Under the pieces are notes generated by a model. The model saw only the letters and a program-made list of their open reading frames with translations. It made no database searches and had not been told where the DNA came from. Position numbers and translations under genes: made by a program. A stretch of 64,000 nt of DNA from Cryptomeria japonica. Lineage: Eukaryota > Streptophyta > Pinopsida > Cupressales > Cupressaceae. How positions within the stretch are numbered: the first letter of the stretch is position 1; each line of letters begins with the position of its first letter. The stretch spans positions 610,269,673 to 610,333,672 of the forward strand of contig NC_081408.1 in assembly GCF_030272615.1 (NCBI RefSeq), written 5' to 3'. Shown one piece after another: positions 55,197-64,000 of this stretch.

Positions 55197-55968
55197 TGTA
55201 AATGATGTTGAATTTACATTCAATATGCAAGTTATATTCTATTTGATATTATCTTGTTCTATGTATTACTGATTTAAAATATAAATTTGACTATCTTCTT
55301 TTGTATGCCAGGTGAGAGGGGCATTTATAAATTTCGATGGCCTTTCTCACAAATGCCATTTGACATATATATAGCAGATTGGGTATGGTCAAGCAATGCC
55401 TTGACCATCCATGTCTTTTAGGCATGGTCGATCAAGACATTACTTGATTGTGCCCCTTCGCTATAATAAAATACATGGCATTTATTTACCAAACGGTGTA
55501 TGCTTATATTAACACCCGATAACAATCGGTGTATGCCAATCAGTGAATGCTTGCCTTAACACCCGATAACAGTCGGTGTATATTTATTCTACCACCCGAT
55601 ATCAATCGATGCAAACATAAGTTAACATCGATACTAATCGATGTTTGGTCTACCTGATAATTGCTTGTTTTATCATTAAATGAGTTAACCGAATCAACTC
55701 GGATTGCAATGGTTAACCCAATTTAATAATCAGTGAACACAAATAGTGTAACCGATATTAAATCGGGATTCTATGTTATAGAATGATAATTGACAGTTAA
55801 GCATTTTGATCGAACTAATTTGATTGATCATATACAAATAAAGAATGGTTTATCCAATGAGGCTTTAAGTTATTCATCATAATTATCGATATGATAAATG
55901 ATTCAATGAGAGACTTCATTTATCTCTCATTCAATAATTTATCTTACCGAAGCTACTATGCATTAACA
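55197..55968 (-). repeat. 5' LTR of the copia element
   Basis: It pairs with 49844-50617 (772 against 774 bp). Confidence 0.92.
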
Positions 55969-55973
55969 TTATT
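55969..55973. repeat. Target-site duplication TTATT, right copy
   Basis: It matches 49839-49843. Confidence 0.88.
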
Positions 55974-56266
55974 TGTGTTAGCTGCATTAGTAGATGTTTT
56001 TTTTTAAATTATCTCTATTTGCATGTTAGTTAGTATTTTTCTCTAGGGTATTTTGGCGGGAATTACAATTTCTATACCTATTTCTCTCTCTTCCTCTCTC
56101 CTATCTTTCCCTCTCTCTCCTTCTATATATTTATCTATGTCTCCATCTCCATCTCCATGTTCCTCTTTATCTCTCTATCTCCTAACCTCTTAATACATAT
56201 CTCTCTATCACTCTCTCACATGCACTCCATGTTTCCCCCTTCGTCTCTCTCATTCACACACATGCA

Positions 56267-56270
<4 letters not shown>

Positions 56271-56326
<56 letters not shown>
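56271..56326. repeat. (CT)n followed by (TA)n microsatellite
   Basis: About 34 bp of CT repeats pass directly into about 22 bp of TA repeats. Less regular CTCT tracts begin near 56085. Confidence 0.92.
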
Positions 56327-56874
56327 TGTTGAACACAAGATGCCACTAAGAGGGGGGGTGAATAAGTGATTTTCAAACTTTAACCTTTTAAACCTAAGTG
56401 TGTGTATTGGTTAGCAGATCCAAAACAAAGTAAACATACCAGTGAGATAGGAGAGAACATCAAAATGAATGCACACACAAAAGGGCATATCACATAACAC
56501 GAGATATATGAGGAAAACCCAACATGGGAAAAATCTCGGTGAGAAATGTTGTTTTGTATAGTTCTCCAATCCAGCCTCAATAAAATAATGGTTACAACAT
56601 TTAGGGCACCAACCCAAGGCCCACCACCCCTGCTTTAGGACACCAACCCTTGCACTAAGATCCAACTCAGTGATTACAATGATATATATCAATACAAAGT
56701 AATAACCCGGTTCCAAATGAATTATGTAACCTCTCACACTCAACTTACTCTCTCAGTTCTACTCTTCTCAGCCGGTCTTCCTCTACTTGGTTCTCTGCTC
56801 GCTCAAATCCTCCTCTCCGTCACTCTTTGTTGCAACCTTACCGGTTTAGCCTCTATCTCTTCTCTATTGGTACG
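56327..56874 (-). repeat. LTR fragment with AGAGGGGGGGTGAAT terminal box
   Basis: It begins TGTTGAACACAAGATGCC, immediately after the TA run, and carries ACTAAGAGGGGGGGTGAATAAG within 40 bp of the end, the same layout as the LTR at 56875. It is cut at 56874 by that LTR. The ORF at 56411-56743 is probably not coding. Confidence 0.5.
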
Positions 56875-58071
56875 TGTTAGACAGTTCAAATAACTGGAAG
56901 ACAACTGAGAGGGGGGGGGGGTGAATCAATTGTCTTAGATTACCGGAACCTTAAGTAATTAAAACTTTAATATCGGAACCCAAAACATTAATACCAAAAT
57001 AGAAAATAAACCAATTAAGCATAAACAATAATCAAATAATAAATACCATCCACATGACACCAAGATTTGTATGTGGAAAACCCTGTAAAGGGAAAAACCA
57101 CGGTGGGAAGCCTACCCACAGTTAGATAATACTTCTGCAGGAAGTCTGAGAATTAAAGTTGAGGGGCATGCACTTGTAGGAAGGCCAACAACCTAGAGCG
57201 CACTGCTCATCACAAAAGGAATCTCACTGACTACATAGAAATCCAGACTACAATCTAGAAGAATGAATGAACTGCAAAGATAACATCTTCTATGCCTGAG
57301 TACTGTTCTGGTTAAGCTCAATAGCAAATGACTAAATCCTCTTACATTAACTCAACTCGATCACCAATGATCGACCAAATCCTCTTCCTGAATGATTAAT
57401 ACATTATTTGTTGATTACATCCTCACATATGATCTACAATGAGATCTTATATCATATATATATACAAACCCTCGACCATAAACAATAAGGTCAGCCACCA
57501 GACAATAAAATAATTACATAATTACAAAACCTTTCAGCCTAATACCAAACAAATAATATCCAACCTATAAGAAATCTTGGAAACATATCGAGAGGTCCAA
57601 TCCACACGTTACATTAAGCCGGTCCATAACCTAGATAAACCGGGACCCAATTTAGGTCCACATGCTAAACCAATGATCCCAATCCGCCAATCTCAAACAT
57701 GATCACCATCCCTGAATCTCTACCAGAAGCCGTACCAACACCACTTATGCATATCATCAAAGATATTCAACAAAGCTCTGCCGATGAAACCCTTGCCGGA
57801 ACCACAAACCAAGCTTGCTAGAAAAACAAGATAACATCCGATCACCAGACCAAAACCAACTGACTGAACATGCACCTAAGTAGCATGAATAAGCCAATTT
57901 TGTAGCCCAAACATACCAGAGCATACCGGATCATGTTGGATCCAAACCAACCAGAAACTAAACATCCTACCAGACCAGAAGGGTGTCGGTAAAGCAACCA
58001 AAACAACTAGTATTGACATCAATGATAAAACATCAATGAAACACATAATCAATTCCTCCAAATGGCCAACA
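56875..58071 (-). repeat. 3' LTR of a Sirevirus-like copia element, minus strand
   Basis: On the minus strand it starts TGTTGGCCATTTGGAGG, directly after the purine-rich AAAGGGGGAGA, and ends CTGTCTAACA. A GAGAGGGGGGGGGGTGAATC box (plus strand, about 56907) lies near its end. It belongs to the pol fragment at 58364-59045. The other LTR is missing. Confidence 0.65.
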
Positions 58072-58363
58072 ATCTCCCCCTTTGGCATTGATGGAAACAC
58101 TAGATGTGAAAAATATCTAAGTGCCAAGAAATTTCAAACAAGTCTCCCCTAATAGAAGACAACCATCAATCTCCCACTCAAAGATATAGCAATGAAGTTC
58201 TTAAACAAAGACCAAACTCCCCATGTGAATGATATCTCTATAAAGCTCTGTTTTTCACATATATCTCTCCCCCTTTGACATCAATGCCAAAAATATCAAA
58301 TCAAAAACATAAACCATTGAATCACAAGACTAACTACTCCCCCTGAGCAGTAGCATCCCCACA
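58072..58363 (-). other. Polypurine-rich 3' untranslated part of the Sirevirus-like element
   Basis: Minus-strand GGGGGAGTAG (about 58340), AAGGGGGAGAG (about 58268) and AAAGGGGGAGA (about 58080), together with GGCATTGATGTCAAA, are the repeated polypurine tracts typical of Sirevirus-type copia elements. Confidence 0.55.
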
Positions 58364-59045
58364 TCAATGTCGGAATGAATAATCTCTGATAAAACATACC
58401 AGACTGATGCCAAATAACATCAACCATTTTTCTGTTAGAGGGGCAGAAACCCCTAACCTGTCTCTGAGGTACTCAAATGATTCTTTAGGCAAATGTTTAG
58501 TGAAAATATCTACAAGCTGCTCTTTAGTGTTCACATAAAACAATCTGACCTCATTTTCTTCCAGCTTCTCCTTCAAAAAGTTATACTTGATAGATATATG
58601 TTTTGTCTTAGAATGAAATACCAGATTCTTTGATATGTCAATAGTAGCAGAGTTATCACAGTGAATAACTACTGGTGCAATGCAATGCACTTTAATATCC
58701 TTCAACATTTGCTTCATCCATACAACCTGTGTACAATTAGTAGCAGTAGCAACATACTCAACTTCAATAGTAGATAAAGAAGTACATGATTGTTTCTTGT
58801 CAACATCTCTAGCCCAATCAACATTTGTATATGCATATAAAGTAAATTCATCATCCTTAGGGTACCACAAACCATATTCTGATGCACCTTGCAAGTATCT
58901 AAAAATCCTTTTCATCTCACTCTAATTATTTTCTCTAGGATCACTCTAATATCTAGATGCAATAAAAATAGCATTCATTATGTCAGGCCTAGTCTGAGTC
59001 AAATAAAGAAGACCTCCAATCATAGATTTTTATCTTGTAGGATTG
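58364..59045 (-). pseudogene. pol: copia RNase H fragment
   Basis: On the minus strand, SMIGGLLYLTQTRPDIMNAI (about 59030-58970), MKRIFRYLQGASEYGLWYP, YTNVDWARDVD, SCTSLSTIEVEYVA, VIHCDNSATI and KEQLVDIFTKHLP form the C-terminal RNase H end of copia pol. About 20 residues between DVD and KKQSCTS, where the family has the ST.GG.FF strand, are deleted. Stops lie near 59022, 58953 and 58935. The N-terminal part is cut near 59050 by the next LTR-like sequence. Confidence 0.85.
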
Positions 59046-59049
59046 ACCA

Positions 59050-59520
59050 ATGTAGAAACTGATCGTATGATGAAACAATAAGTATACGGTAGAATACTGA
59101 GAGGGGGGCTGAATCAGTATACTGAAAAAACTGATACAAACTCCCAAACTCAAAAATAAACTTATCAACAAATAACTCAGTCAAGATAATATCTCAAAGA
59201 TTATCAACATCAACCGGTTTGACTGTTATGACAACTTAACAGTAAACAGCTTCAATCTTGTAAACATAAAAAATGCTTAATCATATGTCAACATATTCAT
59301 CTCTCAATGCTTCCAATTATTATGCCTTATCAGAATAATTAAGTAGTTAATCAAATCAACAAATAGGATCATAACCACAAAAGCATTCACCACTTGACAC
59401 AAATATTTATACGTCGAAAACCCAAATAGGTAAAAACCACAGTGAGATGAGACTCACAAGGATAGCTATCTGAACTCTTCTAAAGTTCATCCTGTTAGGA
59501 TCCAAGCCTATTAAATCTTT
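59050..59520. repeat. LTR-like fragment with GAGAGGGGGGCTGAATC box
   Basis: It follows the truncated RNase H. The box at about 59098-59116 and the later words CGAAAACCCAAATAGGTAAAAACCACAG are shared in style with the LTR at 56875 (GGAAAACCCTGTAAAGGGAAAAACCACGG near 57075). The exact ends are uncertain. Confidence 0.4.
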
Positions 59521-60189
59521 TACAATAAGTCCTATTAAGAACTGTTTATGTTAGTGTTTATGGTAAAAATGGAATAACGATATTGAAAGACTAAATGAAT
59601 TCAACCACAAAACCCTATCCTAACAACAACAAAGATCCACCATAACATGTGAAGATTACCTAAGATAATGCAAATAAAATAAAATCACAAAGATTATACC
59701 ATCACATGTCCAATAGGGTTTGAATCTCCATTCTTCCTATCTCCGTTGATCTTGCTTGATATATTTGCTCTTAGATTTTATGTGTGTACAAGAGCTCAAC
59801 AAAGAACAGAAATGTGGTTGTAAGTAAACTTGATCGCATATGAAAGTTCAAATGCTAGAATACTTGAAGGCTTGATTAGGGTTGATAATGAAGGAAGCGT
59901 GTCCTTATATAGAAGACACTACAAGAAATGGAGGGATAAGATTAAGAGGTGTAAAAGATAAATGGTTGGCTAGGATTAGAGGGTAGGTAGAGAAAATAAG
60001 AAAATAATAATAGGGTAGGTAGTGTAGGAATTAAGAGATGAATGACATGTGTCATGGGTAGAAAAGGTTAATGAATTAATTAAATAAATAAAGATTTATT
60101 TAATTAATAGAGGAAATGGGATCAATTAAATAAATAAGAGTATTTATTTAATTTAGGAAAAAGGATAATTTAAATAAATTAAATTATTT
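59521..60189. other. AT-rich non-coding stretch
   Basis: Repeated short palindromes such as AATTAAATAAATAA…TTTATTTAATT begin near 60070. No ORF is supported. Confidence 0.4.
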
Positions 60190-60548
60190 ATTTAAATGAG
60201 AAATAAGGCTAGAAGATGATAAATGAATTAATTAAATAAATAAAGATTTATTTAATTAATAGATTAATTAGGCTAAAATAATTAAATAAATAAAGATATT
60301 TATTTAATTAGACATGACAATTTTAGATGTCTACATTTTGCCCCTCTTTAAGACAATGCAGTTTGTCGCGTTATTTAAATGAGAAATAAGGCTAAAAGAG
60401 GAGAAATGAATTAATTAAATAAATAAATAATTATTTAATTAATAGAAGAATTAGGCTAAAATAATTAAATAAATAAAGATATTTATTTAATTAGACATGA
60501 CAATTTTAGGTGTCTACATTTTGCCCCTCTTTGAGACAATGCAGCTGT
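60190..60548. repeat. Two-copy tandem repeat, 183-bp period, AT-rich palindromes
   Basis: GAGAAATAAGGCT at 60198 recurs at 60381, and both units run to CTACATTTTGCCCCTCTTT.AGACAATGCAG (60342 and 60520). The TTTTGCCCCTC word probably lies just inside a retroelement adjoining its LTR end (GTCTACA). Confidence 0.8.
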
Positions 60549-61270
60549 CGTGTTGTTTCAAAGAAGATTAGATAAACTGATACAAAGTTGCCCCAAGATG
60601 TGAATGATATGCCCCCTCGAGAGATTAGATGAAAATGTCTGGAAAGATCACAAACAATCTCTCGATAAGAAAGAAAGGCTAGAAAGGACTGACAAGATAG
60701 GATAGGGTGATAGAGTCACGGGATAAAGAAGACTGACTCGGGAGACTAGGGCTAGGGTAGTCTATAAGATAGACTATGAGGGAAAATATCCTCATTGTCA
60801 TCCACACATCCAAGAGATCAGAGTGCAAAGAGAGCAGAGAGCAGCCAAGAGTGATGGCATTGGTGCACAGATTCAATCACGTTCATCGATATTAGAGGCC
60901 AGCAGATGCAGGAGAGCTGGTGAGTACCACAAAACCTTCTTGTACTTTATTGCATTAATTGTTGTCATAAATGCATGCTAGGTATTGCAATAAATGCGCT
61001 CTAGGTAGGTCTAGAAAAATGTCAAGCGGGGGAAAAAATGTTAAGGCGTGTCTGTGTTGGTGACAGGCGCGTCTGGGTAGGTTAGGCACATCTATGTTTG
61101 TGTCAGTTGCATCTGGGTAGGCTAGGCACGTTTGTGTTTGTGTCAGGTGCGTCTATGATTTTAGTAGCGTCTGTGTTCAATGCGAGTGTGTGTGTGCATT
61201 TCAGGTGCATTTATGTAGGACATGCACATTTGTGAAGGATGTAAGCGCATTTGTGTCATGAATGCGTGTT
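60549..61270. other. Non-coding, with GT-rich degenerate array
   Basis: From about 61030 to 61250 words such as GCGCGTCTGTG, GCACATCTATG and GTGTCAGGTGCG recur every 25-40 bp. No gene is seen. Confidence 0.5.
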
Positions 61271-61284
61271 TATGTCTTCAAGGT

Positions 61285-61815
61285 CGAATCGACAGTTTTG
61301 TGATAAACATACATTGTCGATTGGATAAGCTGCTAAGAGGATACACTCAAGCAGGTCCTCTAGGGAAGACTAGGATAACAGATAGGGCTGGGATTGACAA
61401 TTATGTGATAGAACATATGCTACTAATCAGGAAACTACTCAAGAGGATACACTCAAGCAGAGCCCTAGGATAGGATAGATCAAGGCACTTTGTGATGAGC
61501 AGGGAGTACCATAGAAATTGACAATTTTGTGATAGAACATACATTGTCAACTGGATTAGGCTGAAATTGACAATTTTGTGATAGAACATACGTTGTCAAT
61601 TGGATAAGCTACTCAAGAGGATACACTCAAGTAGGTGCCCTAAAGGATAGGATCAAAGCAACACTTTGTGATGAATAGGGAGTACCACTAGGATAAAAGA
61701 GCAGCACTTTGTGATGAACAGGGAGTACTACTAGGATAAAAGGGCAACACTTTGTGATGAACAAGGAGTACTACTAGGATACAAAGCAACACTTTGTGAT
61801 GAACAGGGAATGCTA
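61285..61815 (+). repeat. Two interleaved tandem repeats
   Basis: The first unit, TTGACAATTTTGTGATAGAA with ACTCAAGAGGATACACTCAAG, occurs at about 61285, 61393, 61518 (short) and 61566. The second unit, about 43 bp with CACTTTGTGATGAACAGGGA and GTACTACTAGGATA, occurs at about 61489, 61665, 61710, 61748 and 61791. Confidence 0.85.
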
Positions 61816-61929
61816 ATAATATAGTTAATTTTCTTGATTGCAGGAGGACCTACCGATGCTGGAGTCATGAGAGAGATTCTCGTCGACTCAAAGTTTGTGA
61901 TCAGAGCTGACATTCGAGGATAGAGTAGC

Positions 61930-62805
61930 AGTTGAGGTCATGGGACTATGATATATTATGTATGTGCCTGAGTTTCAGGCGAACATGGGATTGTTGACTA
62001 TGCTAGCTGAGAGATGGCACTCAGAGACTTGCATGTTTCATTTGTCAATGGGTGAGATGACAGTCACCTTGGAGGATCTATATAGGATCTTGAGGATACC
62101 GATTGATGGGGAGTTAGTTCCTTACTATCGAGAGGGAGATAGGGATGCATTGAGACGAGTATTTTAGGATCCAAGACTAGAGATGAGGGCAGGACATGTG
62201 GCTTGGGACACTATGACAGTGACAAGATTGGCACTACCGGTGAGTGATCAGTGGGTTCCTCTGTCCGGATAGGGCGACATGAGGGTTGGTTGTGGGATGG
62301 GGGAGGACTCTGGAGACATTGGTGACAAAGCACACCACGTTTGCATGGGGGTCGTGTCTGCTGACACACTTGTATTATGATCTGCATTAGTTTGTGTATC
62401 ATGGATCAATAGGATTGGGATGCAGAGTGACACTATTGCAAGTATGGGCATATGAGCATCTTCCGGTTACACGACTGATACACTTTAGAGGCAGGGGACA
62501 TGGGTGCAATTATGTACACTTGTATGATATGATCACTTCTCAACCACGGATTGGGAGGCCAGAATACTGGCGCAGGGTTATCGATGAGATAGACAGTGTG
62601 GTATGGAGGCCGTACTTAGACTGTGAGGAGTGGGAGGATGTGCATATATGGATGATACTAATCATACACATGTTCCTATGGAGGAGGTCTATAATGATGA
62701 TGTGTATATGGACCACTTGGCATAGAGTCATGACGAGGAATGGAATATTTGTTTTGTCCATGTATACCATACTCTACAGGCATGTCATGAGTTTGTTCTA
62801 GTGTG
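61930..62805 (+). pseudogene. Plant mobile domain (PMD, aminotransferase-like) pseudogene
   Basis: The frame shows MYVPEFQANMGLLTMLAERW, then ETCMFHLSMGEMTVTLEDLY and ILRIPIDGELVP (61958-62110), the signature of the plant mobile domain found in MAIN/MAIL proteins and in some retroelements and MULEs. After a TAG (62165) and a frameshift it continues with FLCPDRAT, TTFAWGSCLLTHLYYDLH (62255-62395) and LLQVWAYEHLP (about 62430), PEYWRRVIDEID and WRPYLDCEEWEDVHI (about 62560-62650), then shifts frame again. A TGA at 61949 replaces a likely Trp just before the domain. PMD proteins act in the nucleus in gene silencing and division control in plants; this copy cannot be functional and was probably carried by a mobile element. 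Confidence 0.8.
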
Positions 62806-63476
62806 TTGCCCCCAAATTTGACACAAGGTTTCCTCGTGTCCAAATTTTGATCATGCCTTTGGATATCCAATTGCTTTAATGGTTGGTCCTCAGCATTAGT
62901 ATGTGATTGAGTATATTTTTTTGCATAAGACTTCCATAATGGTCTGCGAAGGTGAGTATCATATGCTTGACCATATGTATGTGGGAACTCTGGTATTTGA
63001 AACAAAGATGACGGTGATTCAGGCACCATATGTGGTCCTCTATTGCCTCCACTACTAGGCCTCCTTTGATTCATGTTGAGGTGAGGTTGTTGCAAAGGTC
63101 GATGTTCCATTATTTGAGACATATCAAAATCATGAGATATCTTGGCTCCACTTTATGCCATCACTTGTAAGAAATATTGTCTATCTCTTCTCATGATTTC
63201 CTCAACCAATCTATTAAAATGGGGATCCATAATGGAGTCTTCCACTTCAGCTGAATATTAAGAAAAGTTGTCCATATTGTCATTGTGCATATCATTGTTG
63301 TTTGTGTTATCCATGTTCTCAACATTTTGAATGTTTCTATAAGCATCCATGTCAGGTAATGTAGTATTATCAGAATTGAAAAAGACATCACTGTCATACT
63401 CATAGGCACTCATGTTTCTGGATTCTTGAGCCTCTTTAGCTTCTCTCCTAGATTTTTGGTAATGGGTTTCAACCAT
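62676..63476 (-). pseudogene. Unidentified minus-strand ORF, Asn/Gln/His/Pro-rich
   Basis: An ATG at 63476 opens MVETHYQKSRREAKEAQESR, then an Asp/Asn-rich stretch (DNTNNNDMHNDNMDNFS). After a TAA at 63258 the same frame continues YSAEVEDSIMDPHFN, RLVEEIMRRDRQYFL; after a second TAA (about 63154) it runs MSQIMEHRPLQQPHLNMNQ to RPPP at 62676. The persistence of one frame across two stops for 267 codons suggests a former coding sequence. The last 40 codons overlap the PMD pseudogene on the opposite strand and may be chance. Family unknown; it might be a transposon accessory protein. Confidence 0.45.
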
Positions 63477-64000
63477 GAACTAGGTCTTGCCCAAGATGTT
63501 TGAGACTAGATTAAAATGGAAAGAGTATGGAAGACCAAGAGTTGGATGGAATGTAAATGAATTTGAGGTGTACTTGCAATGTTCAAAGTGTAAGACCAAG
63601 TATGTATGTAGTAGAGTAGGTGTGGCTTCCAAAGAGATGATAGTTTCTCTTGATGAGGTAAGTTGACCTTGACTCTAAGTAAGGCCAAATGAGACCCAAA
63701 GGTGATAGAATTTGATGAATTACCACTTAGTAAAATGTTGTTGTATGTATTGTGTTGACAAAGCAAGGTGAGGACAAGCAAGTGACCTTTTGACTCAAGT
63801 TTAGACAAATGTGAATGTAATGCAAGATGTAAAGTAATGATGGACTTTATGAGACCCAAAAATAGGTTGAATTGTAGATGAAAACCCAGAGAGATAACCT
63901 AGGAAGCTCAATAAGTCTGAAACTGACTGCTCTTGTTTGCTGGACAGTAAATTTTTCCAATTTTGAACACAGACGTGCCTGTATACTTCACAGATGCGAT
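63477..64000. other. Non-coding to window end
   Basis: No supported gene. AATTTGAC/CAAATGTG-type words and GAGACCCAAA (63689 and 63851) recur, and the 117-codon minus-strand ORF here has low-complexity composition. It may be the leader of the ORF at 62676-63476. Confidence 0.35.

Larger units (their letters stand above)
49844..55968 (-). mobile_element. Ty1/copia element, complete LTR to LTR, minus strand
   Basis: This 6.1-kb element has LTRs at 49844-50617 and 55197-55968, both TGTAAATG…CATTAACA, with target duplication TTATT on each side. On the minus strand the order is primer site (TGGTATCAGAGC, complementary to 55185-55196), gag with one zinc knuckle, protease, integrase, reverse transcriptase, RNase H and a polypurine tract (AAGAGGGAG, about 50618-50627). 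This order (integrase before RT) defines copia. Stops are few but the protease site is broken. The LTRs are alignable end to end with scattered differences, so the insertion is of intermediate age. Confidence 0.93.

Overview
The window is nuclear DNA of a seed plant, most likely a conifer or another gymnosperm. It is AT-rich, is built almost entirely of old and young LTR retrotransposons nested in one another, has very long LTRs, and contains plant-type Ty1/copia and Ty3/gypsy reading frames primed by plant tRNAs (tRNA-Asp and tRNA-iMet type primer sites). The clade call is an inference from this style. No rRNA, tRNA or bacterial gene was seen.

Left part (1-12.2 kb): a large decayed minus-strand ORF (7775 down to 1, running off the window) is split by a complete but internally deleted Ty3 element at 953-5937 (target duplication CTTGA). 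Upstream of it, 7.8-12.2 kb is a non-coding LTR-like block with a 245-bp direct repeat, a 47-bp satellite and an array of short boxes; its right end is at 12169.

Centre (12.7-25.5 kb): a small gag-only copia element (TR-GAG type, 12682-25472) carries inside its 5' LTR a full-length 10.5-kb Ty3 element (12846-23342, target duplication TTTGT). The Ty3 element has ORF1, a four-zinc-knuckle gag, protease-RT-RNase H-integrase, a palindrome-rich spacer and a long third ORF. Its LTRs differ at only 2 of 278 positions, yet gag-pol carries four in-frame stops and ORF3 three more.

Right of centre (25.5-39 kb): featureless host DNA is interrupted by a third, pol-deleted Ty3 relative (27101-32369, minus strand, target duplication TTAAG) and by a 4.6-kb solo LTR (33696-38325) that contains about 15 copies of a 40-bp hairpin.

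Right part (39-64 kb): two exon-like minus-strand ORFs (39.45-40.24 kb); two diverged copies of one long LTR family (40.6-44.6 and about 45.7-49.8 kb); a copia element (49844-55968, minus, target duplication TTATT); a pile of Sirevirus-like LTR and pol fragments (56.3-59.5 kb); AT-rich and GT-rich repeats; and a plant mobile domain (PMD) pseudogene (61.9-62.8 kb) facing an unidentified minus-strand ORF.

The most unusual theme is that related elements carry unrelated arrays of short palindromes or boxes at equivalent positions: between pol and ORF3 in the three Ty3 copies, and inside the LTR in two pairs of long LTRs. The three Ty3 LTRs also share a small inverted repeat just upstream of the TATA box although most of the remaining LTR sequence has diverged.
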